Made by a program: the position numbers and the translations under genes. Below are positions 8,905 through 17,308 of a stretch of DNA of 64,000 nucleotides, one piece after another. The notes under the pieces were generated by a model that worked only from the letters and a program-made list of their open reading frames with translations, was not told the DNA's origin and did not search any database. Positions within the stretch are counted from its first letter, which is position 1, and each line of letters begins with the position of its first letter. The stretch spans positions 186,001 to 250,000 of the forward strand of contig NZ_JAAGAA010000002.1 of NCBI RefSeq assembly GCF_010435965.1, read 5' to 3'. Source of the stretch: Crenobacter caeni (lineage in GTDB: Bacteria > Pseudomonadota > Gammaproteobacteria > Burkholderiales > Chromobacteriaceae).

Positions 8905-9890
8905 TGCGCTACCCGTGGCAAGAGGACGACTGGCGGCGCATCGTGCGCGAGTTCGACAGCCTGCCCAACGCGTGGCTGTTGACCGGTCCCGAGGGCATCG
9001 GCAAGGTCGACTTCGCGTATTCGCTCGCCCGCGCGCTGCTGTGCGACACGCCGCTGGCAGACGGGCGCGGCTGCGGCCGCTGCGAGTCCTGCCGCTGGCT
9101 CGCCAGCGGTACCCACCCCGATTTTCGCCACCTGTGCCCGGAAGCCGCCGACGAGGGCAAGGAGGAGGGCGGCAAGAGCGCCCGCAAGCTGTCCCAGATC
9201 AAGATCGAGGCGGTGCGCGAGATCATCGAGTTCTCGCAGCTGACCGCGCACCGGCACGGCCGCCGCGTGGTACTGGTCGATCCGGCCGAAAAGCTGAACC
9301 TCGCCGCCGCCAACGCCATCCTCAAGGTGCTCGAGGAGCCGCCGGACAACACGGTGTTCCTGCTGGTCGCCGACCGCCCGCAGCGGCTGTTGCCGACCAT
9401 CCGCAGCCGTTGCCGCAAGTTTTCGCTGTCGCGCCCGTCGCACGAGGTCGCGCTCGCCTGGCTCAAGTCGCAGGGCGTTGCCCACGCCGAGGCGGAGCTG
9501 GCCTGGCACGGCGGCGCGCCGGTGTTCGAGCACGACGAGGCGCTGTACCGCTTGCGCGCGCAGTTCCTGTCCGCGCTGAAGACGCCGACGCTGGTCGGCG
9601 TGCTTGCCGCCGCCGAGGAGGTCGACCGCCACAAGCTGCCGCTCGCGCAGCCCCTGGAATGGCTCGCCAAGTGGCTCGCCGACATCGCCGCGCAAAGGCT
9701 CGCGCACCGCGTGCGCTACCATCCGGACGAGGCGGACGCGGTGGCGCTGCTGGCAAGGCGCGCCAACCTTGCCGCGCTGATGCGCTGCCAGGACGCGCTG
9801 ACCCGACTGGTGCCGTTCGGGCAACACACGCTCAACGTGCGCTTGCAGCTTGAGGCGCTGTTGATGGAGTATCTGAAGGTTTTTGCCTGA
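8904..9890 (+). CDS. holB: DNA polymerase III delta-prime subunit
   Basis: 328 residues. AAA+ clamp-loader subunit with a degenerate P-loop, GPEGIGKVDFA, in which the Ser/Thr after Lys is missing, as is normal for the non-ATP-binding delta-prime. A four-Cys zinc module, CDTPLADGRGCGRCESC, lies near residue 50, and KVLEEPPDNTVFLLVADRP with the SRC motif IRSRCRKF follow. The C-terminal collar domain completes the pentameric loader. It overlaps tmk by one base and is followed 12 bases later by pilZ, as in Pseudomonas and other betaproteobacteria. Confidence 0.96.
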   Translation: MRYPWQEDDWRRIVREFDSLPNAWLLTGPEGIGKVDFAYSLARALLCDTPLADGRGCGRCESCRWLASGTHPDFRHLCPEAADEGKEEGGKSARKLSQIKIEAVREIIEFSQLTAHRHGRRVVLVDPAEKLNLAAANAILKVLEEPPDNTVFLLVADRPQRLLPTIRSRCRKFSLSRPSHEVALAWLKSQGVAHAEAELAWHGGAPVFEHDEALYRLRAQFLSALKTPTLVGVLAAAEEVDRHKLPLAQPLEWLAKWLADIAAQRLAHRVRYHPDEADAVALLARRANLAALMRCQDALTRLVPFGQHTLNVRLQLEALLMEYLKVFA

Positions 9891-9902
9891 AGGAGACCTA
9901 GC

Positions 9903-10274
9903 ATGGAAGCCAACGCCCCAGAGCGTGCCGACGCCGGTCGGGCCGGCGTGCTGTCGCTGTCGATCCGCGAGCGGAGCGCCTTGTTCGCCGCCTACATGCC
10001 CTTCGTCGGCAACGGCGGCATCTTCATTCCGTCCGCGCGCGAGTACCAGCTGGGCGACGAGGTGTTCCTGTTGCTGACGCTGATGGACGAGCCGGCCAAG
10101 GTTGCCGTCAAGGGCAAGGTGGTGTGGATCACCCCCGCCGGCGCCAACAACAACCGCACGCAGGGCATCGGCGTCGAGTTCGCTGCCGACGAAGCCGGCA
10201 GCCAGGCGCGCGACAAGATCGAGAAACTGCTGGGCGGCGTGCTCAATTCGAGCCGTACCACCCACACCATGTAA
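9903..10274 (+). CDS. pilZ: PilZ, type IV pilus assembly protein
   Basis: 123 residues, a single PilZ domain: GNGGIFIPSAREYQLGDEVF, KGKVVWITPAGANNN and GIGVEFA. The RxxxR and DxSxxG motifs that bind cyclic di-GMP are not apparent, matching the founding PilZ orthologues, which act through PilB and FimX and not by binding the nucleotide themselves. A Shine-Dalgarno AAGGAGA lies at 9890-9896. Its place after holB is conserved. It implies that the organism makes type IV pili. Confidence 0.93.
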   Translation: MEANAPERADAGRAGVLSLSIRERSALFAAYMPFVGNGGIFIPSAREYQLGDEVFLLLTLMDEPAKVAVKGKVVWITPAGANNNRTQGIGVEFAADEAGSQARDKIEKLLGGVLNSSRTTHTM

Positions 10275-10314
10275 TGCATACCGCCGCCCGCGAGGCGGCG
10301 ATACCGGGCCTGCC

Positions 10315-11088
10315 ATGTACGTCGATTCGCACTGCCACCTGAATTTCCCCGACCTCGCGGCTCGCCTGCCCGAGGTCCTTGCCAATATGCGCGCGGCGCG
10401 GGTGACGCACGCGGTGGTGATCGGCGTCGCGATGGATACCTACCCCGACGTGCTCGCGCTCGCCGAGCAGAACGACGCGTTGTTCGCCACCGTCGGCGTG
10501 CACCCGGACAGCAAGGACGCGTTCACCCCCAGCGAAGACGAGCTGGTCGCGTACGCGGCGCACCCCAAGGTGGTCGGCGTCGGCGAGACCGGCCTCGACT
10601 ACCACTGGTGCAAGGGGGACCTTGCCTGGCAGCACGAGCGCTTCGCGCGCCATATCCGCGCCGCGCGCCGCGCAGGCTTGCCGCTGGTGATCCACACCCG
10701 CGAGTCGGCCGATGACACCCTCGCCCTGATGCGCGATGAAAACGCGGGGGAGGCGGGCGGCGTGATGCACTGCTTCACCGAGAACTGGGACGTCGCGCGC
10801 GCCGCGCTCGACCTGGGCTTCTACATCTCGTTCTCCGGCATCGTCACCTTCAAGAACGCCAAGCAGATCCACGAGGTCGCGCAGAAGGTGCCGCTGGATA
10901 GGCTGCTGATCGAGACCGACTCGCCCTACCTCGCGCCGGTGCCGTACCGCGGCAAGACCAACGAACCGGCCTATGTCGCGCATGTCGCCGAGCATATCGC
11001 CACCCTGCGCGGGGTGAGCGCCGAGGCGATCGGCGAGGCGAGCACCGACAACTTCTTCCGGTTGTTCGCCAAGGCGCGCCGTGCTTAA
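10315..11088 (+). CDS. tatD: TatD-family metal-dependent hydrolase (DNase)
   Basis: 257 residues, a TIM-barrel amidohydrolase-type fold. Metal ligands are visible in DSHCHLNF, GVGETGLDYHW, LVIHTRES, GVMHCFTEN and LIETDSPYLAP. The protein is closest in layout to YcfH, the TatD paralogue usually found downstream of holB-pilZ, so YcfH is an equally good name. Activity is probably a metal-dependent 3'-5' DNase or D-aminoacyl-tRNA-type hydrolase. The ATG at 10315 starts the first strand (MYVDSHCH); the frame upstream overlaps pilZ. The next gene starts eight bases before its stop. Confidence 0.92.
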   Translation: MYVDSHCHLNFPDLAARLPEVLANMRAARVTHAVVIGVAMDTYPDVLALAEQNDALFATVGVHPDSKDAFTPSEDELVAYAAHPKVVGVGETGLDYHWCKGDLAWQHERFARHIRAARRAGLPLVIHTRESADDTLALMRDENAGEAGGVMHCFTENWDVARAALDLGFYISFSGIVTFKNAKQIHEVAQKVPLDRLLIETDSPYLAPVPYRGKTNEPAYVAHVAEHIATLRGVSAEAIGEASTDNFFRLFAKARRA

Positions 11089-11857
11089 GGGCCGCATCAC
11101 CGTCCTCGGCTGCGGGTCGAGTTCCGGCACGCCGGCGATCGGCTGTACCTGTCCGACCTGCGTGTCGGCCGACCCGAAGAACCGCCGCACCCGCTGCTCG
11201 GCCTACGTCGAACTGCCCGGCGCAGGCGTGCTGATCGACACCGGGCCGGACCTGCGCGCGCAGGCGCTGCGCGAGGGGATTACCCGCGTCGACGCGGTGC
11301 TCTACACGCACCCGCACGCCGACCACCTGGGCGGCATCGACGACTTGCGTGCGTTCTGCTATGTGAAGCGCGGCCCGATCGACCTGTTCGGCAACGCCTT
11401 CACCATGGAGAACATCCGTACCCGCTTCGGCTACACGCTGATGCCGGCGACGCCGGTTTGGGACAAGCCGGTGCTGGTGCCGCACGACGTCGACGGGGCG
11501 TTCTCGCTGGGCACGACGGTGGTGACGCCGGTGCCGCTCAGGCACGGCAGCTGGCCGTGTACCGGCTGGCGCATCGGCGACATGGCTTGGTTGACCGACG
11601 TCTCCGACATCCCCGGCGACAGCGTCGCGCTGCTCTCCGGCGTGCGCCTGTTGTTCCTCGACTGCCTGCGCGAGCGCCCCTACCCCTCGCACCTGTCGGT
11701 GGACGAGGCTTTGGCGTGGGCCGAATGCCTGGGCGCCGAGCGCACCGTGCTCATCCACATGACGCACGAGCTCGACTACCACGCCTTGTCCGCACGCTGT
11801 CCGCGCGGCGTCGAGGTGGCGTACGACGGCGCATCTTTCGACTTCAGGATTGGCTGA
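11081..11857 (+). CDS. MBL-fold metallo-hydrolase (PhnP-like)
   Basis: 258 residues beginning at a GTG codon inside the end of tatD. The N-terminus has the PhnP-type VLGCGSSSGTPAIGCTCPTC, where the Cys residues may bind a structural zinc, followed by the metal site THPHADHLGGIDD and the later ligands WLTDVSDIP and HMTHELDYH. PhnP hydrolyses cyclic phosphodiesters, but this gene is not in a phosphonate operon, and many betaproteobacteria have this protein directly after tatD. The true substrate is therefore open. Confidence 0.88.
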   Translation: MLKGRITVLGCGSSSGTPAIGCTCPTCVSADPKNRRTRCSAYVELPGAGVLIDTGPDLRAQALREGITRVDAVLYTHPHADHLGGIDDLRAFCYVKRGPIDLFGNAFTMENIRTRFGYTLMPATPVWDKPVLVPHDVDGAFSLGTTVVTPVPLRHGSWPCTGWRIGDMAWLTDVSDIPGDSVALLSGVRLLFLDCLRERPYPSHLSVDEALAWAECLGAERTVLIHMTHELDYHALSARCPRGVEVAYDGASFDFRIG

Positions 11858-11867
11858 TTGCGCTACT

Positions 11868-11916
11868 CGATTGCTATTTAAAGCGTTTTTTTGGTCTGTT
11901 ATGCCAATAGCAATCG
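11868..11916. repeat. 11-bp perfect inverted repeat in the intergenic region before the symporter gene
   Basis: CGATTGCTATT at 11868-11878 is matched exactly by AATAGCAATCG at 11906-11916, with 27 bases between the arms that include a run of seven T. The long loop is unlike a terminator. An operator for a dimeric regulator of the symporter gene is possible, as is an mRNA structure ending the tatD-MBL transcript. Confidence 0.5.
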
Positions 11917-11991
11917 CTTTCAAAGTTGACGGCGGGTGATGCTCCCCACTACATTCGGGTATTCAGAACCGAACAAGAGGGAGTGGAGAAA

Positions 11992-13254
11992 ATGAGCAAG
12001 GCATCCCGGGCGCCCCTGCCCATGTGGGCCAAGATCCTGCTTGGCCTGGTGCTGGGCGTCGCCACCGGCTTTGTCGCCGGCGATTGGGCGATGGTCCTCA
12101 AGCCGGTCGGCGACCTGTTTATCACCCTGATCCGCATGGTCGTGATGCCGGTGATCTTCGTGTCGCTGGTGTGCGGCGTGACCGCAATGCGCGACCTGAA
12201 AAAGATGGGCCGCGTCGCAGGCAAGACCCTGCTGATCTACATGGTGACGATGGCCGCCGCCGGCGCGCTGTCGATGACGCTGGCCAGCTTCTTCGGCATC
12301 GGCCAGGGGCTGGGCTACGAAGTGCCGGCGGTGGCCAAGGTGGCCGAAGTGCCGTCCTTCGTCGACACCATCATGGCCATCGTGCCGTCCAACCCGTTCA
12401 AGGCCTTCGCCGACGGCGCCATCCTGCCGGTGATCGTGTTCGCGATCTTCTTCGGCCTGTCGATCAACCTGGCCGGCAAGCAGGGCGAGGTGGTCGCCGA
12501 CTTCTTCCGTTCGCTCAACCACGTGGTGTTCCAGCTGGTGAACATCGCGCTGTCGTTCGCGCCGTACGGCGTGTTCGCGCTGATGGCGTACGTGACCGCC
12601 GACAACGGCTTCGCGATCCTGTCCGAACTCGCGGCGCTGGTCGGCACCATTTATCTGGCGTGCCTGACCATGCTTGTCGTCGTCTACGCGCTGTTGCTGA
12701 CCGTGTTTGGCCTCAACCCGTGGCACTTCATCCGCAAGATGCTGCCGGTGCAGCTGTTCGCGTTCTCGACCACCAGCTCGAACGCGACGCTGCCGCTGAA
12801 CATGCAGGTGGCCGAAGAGAAGCTCGGCGTGCACAACAGCATCGCGTCCTTCGTGCTGCCGCTGGGCGCGACCATCAATATGAACGGCCTGGCGACCTAC
12901 CTGGGCGCGGTGGCGATCTTCGCCGCCAACGCCTACGGGATCGAGCTGACGCTGATGCAGAAGGTCACCGTGGTGCTGACCACCACGCTGGCCGCGATCG
13001 GCGCCGCCGGCGTGCCGGGTACGGGCCTGGTGGTGATGAGCCTGGTGCTCGCGTCGGTCGGCCTGCCGCTGGAAGTGATCGCCGCCATCGCCGCGGTCGA
13101 CCGCATCATCGACATGATCAACACGCCGACCAACGTCTCCGGCGACACCCTCTCCGCGGTGCTGGTCGCCAAGAGCGAGGGCGAATTGGAACGCGACGTC
13201 TACGCGGGTGATATCGAGCCTGCGCTGGCGGAGGCGGCCACCGAGAACGCCTGA
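11992..13254 (+). CDS. Dicarboxylate/amino acid:cation symporter (DAACS family)
   Basis: 420 residues with about eight membrane segments. The serine-rich hairpin AFSTTSSNATLP, the unwound-helix motif GATINMNG and the C-terminal GVPGTGLVVMSLVLASVGLP followed by AAVDRIIDMINTPTNVSGD are the substrate- and sodium-binding elements of the GltP/GltPh/DctA superfamily. It imports glutamate, aspartate or C4-dicarboxylates with Na+ or H+; the exact substrate cannot be told. The ATG at 11992 follows GAGGGAGTGGAG, a better site than upstream starts in the same frame. A strong terminator follows at 13272. Confidence 0.92.
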   Translation: MSKASRAPLPMWAKILLGLVLGVATGFVAGDWAMVLKPVGDLFITLIRMVVMPVIFVSLVCGVTAMRDLKKMGRVAGKTLLIYMVTMAAAGALSMTLASFFGIGQGLGYEVPAVAKVAEVPSFVDTIMAIVPSNPFKAFADGAILPVIVFAIFFGLSINLAGKQGEVVADFFRSLNHVVFQLVNIALSFAPYGVFALMAYVTADNGFAILSELAALVGTIYLACLTMLVVVYALLLTVFGLNPWHFIRKMLPVQLFAFSTTSSNATLPLNMQVAEEKLGVHNSIASFVLPLGATINMNGLATYLGAVAIFAANAYGIELTLMQKVTVVLTTTLAAIGAAGVPGTGLVVMSLVLASVGLPLEVIAAIAAVDRIIDMINTPTNVSGDTLSAVLVAKSEGELERDVYAGDIEPALAEAATENA

Positions 13255-13271
13255 ACACGGCTTCACACATA

Positions 13272-13308
13272 AAAACAGCCCGGCACGCGCAAGCGGCCGG
13301 GCTGTTTT
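13272..13308. terminator. Bidirectional intrinsic terminator between the symporter gene and lolA
   Basis: Arms AAAACAGCCCGGC (13272-13284) and GCCGGGCTGTTTT (13296-13308) are perfectly complementary with an 11-base loop. Runs of A on the left and T on the right let it work for both converging transcripts. Confidence 0.9.
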
Positions 13309-13325
13309 CTTGTGGAGGCTTGCGC

Positions 13326-13934
13326 TTATTCGCTCAGCACGTCGACGCCGGGCGGCGCGGCAAAGCGGAAGCGGTCGGCCGCCAGCGGCGGGTTCTTCTT
13401 CAGCGCGTCAAAGCGGATGTCGGTGACGTTGCCGAAGCTGTCGGTCAGCTGCATTTCTTTGAGCGTATTGCCGGCAAAGCCCATCTTCAGCGACGAAAAA
13501 CCGCTGTCGGCCAGGCGCGGCGTGGCGACCAGCCACTCGATGCCGCCTTGCTTGCCGGCTTCGCGCAGCTTGTAGTTGGCCTCGATCGCATTGTCGCCGG
13601 CCAACAGCGCCGCCGGGCTCGAACCCAGCGCCGCATCGAGTGCGCGGCTGGTGACCTGCGCAAGCTCCTTGTCGTAGATCCACAGTCGCTTGCCGTCGCC
13701 GACGATCAGCTGCTCGTAGGGCTTGGCGTAGCTCCAGCGGAACTTGCCCGGGCGCGAGATCTCCAGCGTGCCGTGCGCGCGCTCCTGCCGCCCCTGGCTG
13801 GTGACGGTCTGTTCGAACTGTGCCGACACGGTGCGGGTGCCGGCGACGAAGGCCTTGAGCTGGGCGACGGCCGCCGCGTGCGCGGGCAGCGCCAGCGCCG
13901 CCAACAGCGGCATCAAAAGCAGGGGTTTCTTCAT
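13326..13934 (-). CDS. lolA: Outer-membrane lipoprotein carrier protein LolA
   Basis: 202 residues with a signal peptide (MKKPLLLMPLLAALALPAHA). The LolA fold is shown by RTVSAQFEQTV, RPGKFRWSY and LIVGDGKRLWIYDKELAQVT. It carries lipoproteins across the periplasm from LolCDE to LolB. It lies directly after nadE on the same strand with no gap between stop and start, so the two are probably one transcript ending at the terminator at 13272-13308. Confidence 0.93.
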   Translation of the reverse strand: MKKPLLLMPLLAALALPAHAAAVAQLKAFVAGTRTVSAQFEQTVTSQGRQERAHGTLEISRPGKFRWSYAKPYEQLIVGDGKRLWIYDKELAQVTSRALDAALGSSPAALLAGDNAIEANYKLREAGKQGGIEWLVATPRLADSGFSSLKMGFAGNTLKEMQLTDSFGNVTDIRFDALKKNPPLAADRFRFAAPPGVDVLSE

Positions 13935-15527
13935 TTAGCTGAACCGGTTGGTGATCGGGTAGCGCCAGTCCTTGCCGAACGCGCGCTGGGTGATGCGCGG
14001 CCCGACCGGCGCCTGGCGGCGCTTGTATTCGTTGATCTTCAAGAGGCGCACCACGCGGCGCACGTCGGCCTCGGCAAAGCCCTCGGCGATGATCTCCTCG
14101 CTCGAGTGGTTCTCCTCGACGTAGCGCTGCATGATCGCGTCGAGCACTTCGTAAGGCGGCAGGCTGTCCTGGTCTTTCTGGTCGGGACGCAGTTCGGCCG
14201 ACGGCGGGCGGGTAATGATGCGCTCGGGGATCACTTCGCCCACCGTATTGCGCCAGCGGCACAGCTCGAACACCAGCGTCTTGGCGACGTCTTTCAGTAC
14301 GGCGAAGCCGCCGGCCATGTCGCCGTATAGCGTGCAGTAGCCGGTGGTCATCTCCGACTTGTTGCCGGTGGTCAGCACCAGCTTACCGCTCTTGTTGGAG
14401 AGCGCCATCAGCAAGGTGCCGCGGATGCGCGCCTGCAGGTTCTCTTCGGTAGTGTCGGCCGCCAGGCCCGCGAAGGCTGGCGAGAGCGCCGCCATGAAGC
14501 TCTCGTAAGTCGGCCAGATGTCGATCTCGTCGTAGCGCACGTTAAGCCGCTTCACCATGTCGCGCGAGTCGATCAGCGAGATGTCGGCGGTGTAGCGGCT
14601 GGGCATCATCACCGCGTGCACCTTGTCCGCGCCGAGCGCGTCGACGGCCACCGCCAGCGTCAGCGCCGAGTCGACGCCGCCGGAGAGGCCGAGCAGCGCG
14701 CCGGCAAAGCCGTTCTTGCCGATGTAGTCGCGCACGCCGGTCACCAGCGCGCGGTACACGCTCTCGGTCGGCGCGGGCAGGGCAGCCTGGTCGCCCGGCT
14801 GCAGCCGGCCGTTGTCGACGTCGACGTAGACCAGCGCCTCGTCGTACGCCGGCGCCTGCACCGCGACTTCGCCTGCGGCATCCAGCGCGAACGACGCGCC
14901 GTCGAACACCAGTTCGTCCTGGCCGCCAACCAGGTTCACGTAGATGAGCGGCAGGCCGGTCTCCTGCACGCGGTAGCGCGCGGTTTCCTGGCGGGTGGCG
15001 ACCTTGTCGCGGTGGAACGGCGACGCGTTGAGCGTGATAAGCACCTGGGCGCCGGCGTCGGCCGCCTCGGCGGCCGGCTCGACCGACCAGATGTCCTCGC
15101 AGATCAATACGCCCAGCTTCACGCCGTCCTGCTCGAACACCAAAGGCGCCGCGCCCGGCGTGAAGTAGCGACACTCGTCGAATACCTGGTCGTTCGGCAG
15201 CAGCATCTTGTGGTACTGGCCCAGGCGGTTGCCGTCGCGCAGCACGGTCGCCGCATTGAAGGTTTCCGCGCCCAGCCGCACCGGGTGGCCGATCACCAGC
15301 GTGATGCCGTCCAGTTCCAAGAGCTCATCCATCGCCGCGCTGACCGCGCGGAAGAAGTGGCCGCGCAGCAGCAGGTCTTCCGGGCTGTAGCCGGTGAGTG
15401 CCAGCTCCGGCGTCACCAGCACGTCGGCGCCGGCGGCCATCGCCTCGCGGGCGAGCTCGAGGATCCTGCGGGTGTTGCCGGCGATATCACCGACGACGGG
15501 GTTGAACTGGGCAAGGGCGATGCGCAT
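13935..15527 (-). CDS. nadE: Glutamine-dependent NAD+ synthetase
   Basis: 530 residues. Residues 1-260 are a nitrilase/CN-hydrolase glutaminase domain with ELALTGYSPEDLL (Glu), YHKMLLPNDQVF (Lys) and LGVLICEDIW (Cys). Residues 270-530 are the synthetase with the PP-loop LLGLSGGVDSALTLA and TTGNKSEMTTGYCTLYGDMAGG. It amidates nicotinic acid adenine dinucleotide with glutamine as nitrogen source. The gene starts opposite the tRNA genes and is followed by lolA. Confidence 0.96.
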   Translation of the reverse strand: MRIALAQFNPVVGDIAGNTRRILELAREAMAAGADVLVTPELALTGYSPEDLLLRGHFFRAVSAAMDELLELDGITLVIGHPVRLGAETFNAATVLRDGNRLGQYHKMLLPNDQVFDECRYFTPGAAPLVFEQDGVKLGVLICEDIWSVEPAAEAADAGAQVLITLNASPFHRDKVATRQETARYRVQETGLPLIYVNLVGGQDELVFDGASFALDAAGEVAVQAPAYDEALVYVDVDNGRLQPGDQAALPAPTESVYRALVTGVRDYIGKNGFAGALLGLSGGVDSALTLAVAVDALGADKVHAVMMPSRYTADISLIDSRDMVKRLNVRYDEIDIWPTYESFMAALSPAFAGLAADTTEENLQARIRGTLLMALSNKSGKLVLTTGNKSEMTTGYCTLYGDMAGGFAVLKDVAKTLVFELCRWRNTVGEVIPERIITRPPSAELRPDQKDQDSLPPYEVLDAIMQRYVEENHSSEEIIAEGFAEADVRRVVRLLKINEYKRRQAPVGPRITQRAFGKDWRYPITNRFS

Positions 15528-15662
15528 GGGGCAGGGCGGCAGAGTGAAGTAGACGCGCCATTCTACCCCGTTTTACCCGGCCGGCGGGCGCGCGGGCGGC
15601 GCCTCGGCTCAACGGCAAAACATCGCAATCTCGGGTTTTTTTCAGGAAATTTCACAAAAGCC

Positions 15663-15691
15663 TTGCCTTGTAAAAAAATGGCCTATACAAT
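15663..15691 (+). promoter_or_regulatory. Putative sigma-70 promoter of the tRNA-Ser/tRNA-Asn pair
   Basis: A -35-like TTGCCT (15663-15668) and a -10-like TACAAT (15686-15691) are separated by 17 bp, about 50 bp before tRNA-Ser. The GC-rich bases after the -10 resemble stringently controlled stable-RNA promoters. Confidence 0.6.
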
Positions 15692-15740
15692 GCGCAGCCT
15701 CTGACGACGAAACGCTGTCAACCGGCGAGTCGGAGCACCT

Positions 15741-15831
15741 GGAGAGGTGGATGAGTGGTTTAAGTCGCACGCCTGGAAAGCGTGTTCAGGGTAATACCCT
15801 GACGGGGGTTCGAATCCCCCCCTCTCCGCCA
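15741..15831 (+). tRNA. tRNA-Ser (anticodon GGA)
   Basis: A 91-base class II tRNA including the encoded CCA. The acceptor stem GGAGAGG pairs with CCTCTCC at 15821-15827, the anticodon loop reads CTGGAAA, a long variable arm (CAGGGTAATACCCTG) is present and the T loop is TTCGAAT. It decodes UCC and UCU. Confidence 0.97.
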
Positions 15832-15868
15832 GTTTAAAGTTTTGCGTGTAGCGCGAAACTGGTTTTGT

Positions 15869-15944
15869 TCCCTGATAGCTCAGTTGGTAGAGCGACGGAC
15901 TGTTAATCCGCAGGTCGCAGGTTCGAGCCCTGCTCGGGGAGCCA
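15869..15944 (+). tRNA. tRNA-Asn (anticodon GUU)
   Basis: A 76-base tRNA with encoded CCA. The acceptor stem TCCCTGA pairs with TCGGGGA, the D arm is GCTCAGTTGGTAGAGC, the anticodon loop CTGTTAA and the T loop TTCGAGC. Its 3' half from the anticodon stem on (15895 onward) belongs to the island-derived attL repeat, so insertion kept the gene whole. Confidence 0.97.
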
Positions 15945-15993
15945 ATAGATTCAAGCATTTAGCCCGCCATTAGGTGGGCTTTTTGCTTTGTGC
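15895..15993. repeat. attL: 99-bp direct repeat, left copy
   Basis: From the anticodon stem of tRNA-Asn (ACGGACTGTTAATCC) to GCTTTGTGC after the terminator. It is identical over 99 bases to 48400-48498. The strand exchange point must lie inside this stretch, probably in the anticodon stem-loop, the usual core for tRNA-directed tyrosine integrases. Confidence 0.93.
15961..15984 (+). terminator. Intrinsic terminator of the tRNA-Asn transcript
   Basis: AGCCCGCC, loop ATTA, GGTGGGCT, followed by TTTT. The hairpin is part of the att repeat, so an identical copy sits at 48466-48489. Confidence 0.88.
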
Positions 15994-16002
15994 CGCCTTT
16001 TT

Positions 16003-16022
16003 TGCTGCATTTTTGCTGCACT
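16003..16022. repeat. Candidate integrase arm-type site next to attL
   Basis: A 20-base sequence with two TGCTGCA units separated by T's and ending CACT. The same sequence recurs at 48496-48515, and with one change at 48278-48297, on both sides of attR. More TGCTGCA/TGCAGC units lie at 16026-16040. Repeated short sites flanking the core fit integrase arm or excisionase binding sites. Confidence 0.5.
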
Positions 16023-16102
16023 CGTTGCAGCCTGCTGCAAATTTCCCGCCCCCTTCCGCACTGCAGCTTCGCTATACGCACATCCACTTATGGAGGATCA
16101 GT

Positions 16103-17116
16103 ATGGCAAGCATCCTCCGACGGGGCCCCGATCAGGTTCAGGCGATCATTCGCCGCAAGGGCTACCCCTCACAAACCCGCACCTTTGAGACACGTGCTGC
16201 TGCCGAGGCTTGGGCACGCAGCGTTGAGTCGAAAATAGACCTGGGCCAGTTCCACGATCTGCGCCCGCTCGGCCAACTCACTCTAGGCGATTTGTTGCAG
16301 CGTTATGGTGATGAAGTTACGCCGACAAAGCGTGGTGCTGTCGCTGAAGGCAATCGCATCAAGCAACTGCTCAGGCACCCGCTCTCGCTGCGACCGATGT
16401 CCACGTTACGCGCGTGCGATTTTGCTGCCTATCGCAATGAGCGCCTTGAGCGGGTCGGTCCTAACACCGTGCGCCTGGAACTCGCGCTGCTTTCCCATTT
16501 GTACACGGTAGCGATCCGCGAGTGGTCGCTGCCGATGGAGCATGAGCTGCATAAGGTCAGTCGTCCCAAGGCGGCTCCTGGCCGTGAGCGCCGCCTGCAA
16601 CGAGGTGAGCTGTCGCGCCTGCTGTCTGCGATCGAAGATCAGGGCGGCCAGGCCGCACCCTGGCTTCGGGCCTGTATTGAGCTGGCTTTGGAAACGGGTA
16701 TGCGTGCCGGCGAGATCCTGAGCCTTGAATGGCGGCAGGTCGACCTGGTTTCGGCGGTCATCAAGCTGGAACAGACCAAGAACGGTACCAGCCGGCTGGT
16801 GCCGCTGTCCGAACATGCTGAGTCGGTGTTGGCTGCCTTGCCCCGGCCCGAACTGCGCGTCATCCCCAACTTCTACGACACCTCTGGCCTGGATCGCGCC
16901 TTCAAACGCGCCTGCCTGCGGGCAGGGATCGAGGGGCTGCGTTTCCACGATCTACGTCATGAAGCCGCATCGCGGCGCGCCCCGCACGTCACGCCCCAGA
17001 CGCTCGCTAAGTTGTTCGGCTGGCGAAATTTGCAGATGTCGATGCGCTACTACAACCCGCAGATCGCTGAGTTGCACGCCGCGATCGGCCGTGCGCCGCT
17101 GGCGGCCGGACTGTAA
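16103..17116 (+). CDS. Tyrosine recombinase, island integrase 1
   Basis: 337 residues. N-terminal Arm-type DNA-binding region (MASILRRGPDQVQAIIRRKG), core-binding domain near 60-150, catalytic domain from about 160. Catalytic residues are visible: Arg in LETGMRAGEILSLEW, Lys in EQTKNGTSRLVPL, His and Arg in RFHDLRHEAAS, Trp in LFGWRNLQ and the Tyr in MRYYNP. It sits just inside attL, reads away from the tRNA gene and is the likely enzyme for integration and excision. The ATG at 16103 follows GGAGGATCAGT and matches the start of its paralogue at 19141, about three quarters identical by eye. The next gene starts 12 bases on. Confidence 0.93.
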   Translation: MASILRRGPDQVQAIIRRKGYPSQTRTFETRAAAEAWARSVESKIDLGQFHDLRPLGQLTLGDLLQRYGDEVTPTKRGAVAEGNRIKQLLRHPLSLRPMSTLRACDFAAYRNERLERVGPNTVRLELALLSHLYTVAIREWSLPMEHELHKVSRPKAAPGRERRLQRGELSRLLSAIEDQGGQAAPWLRACIELALETGMRAGEILSLEWRQVDLVSAVIKLEQTKNGTSRLVPLSEHAESVLAALPRPELRVIPNFYDTSGLDRAFKRACLRAGIEGLRFHDLRHEAASRRAPHVTPQTLAKLFGWRNLQMSMRYYNPQIAELHAAIGRAPLAAGL

Positions 17117-17128
17117 GGAGGACCGAAC

Positions 17129-17308
17129 ATGACGTTCAAAAATGAGTGCGACTTTTCTGCTGGCGAAGCTATACGAAGCAACCGCACGAGCGAGCTGTCG
17201 CCTGCCGTGCGGGAACTGGCTGACCTGTTGGCTGAACTAGCCTGCCGGCAGCTCAAGCGTCAAGCGTTGATCCCGGAAGGGTCCGAACAAGAAGGAGATC
17301 GCGAATGA
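17129..17308 (+). CDS. Small 59-residue protein coupled to the serine recombinase
   Basis: ATG at 17129 preceded by an ideal TAAGGAGG at 17114-17121. The product is 59 residues, MTFKNECDFSAGEAIRSNRT at its N-terminus, then an amphipathic stretch (AVRELADLLAELACRQLKRQ) and an acidic tail. Its stop overlaps the start of the serine recombinase gene (ATGA, 17305-17308), which indicates translational coupling. The family is not recognised. A recombination accessory or directionality factor is a reasonable guess from place and size only. Confidence 0.72.
   Translation: MTFKNECDFSAGEAIRSNRTSELSPAVRELADLLAELACRQLKRQALIPEGSEQEGDRE

Noticed and set aside
11926-13266. Minus-strand frame opposite the symporter gene
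   Set aside because: Runs of His, Arg, Gln and Asp without domain features; shadow of the symporter codons.
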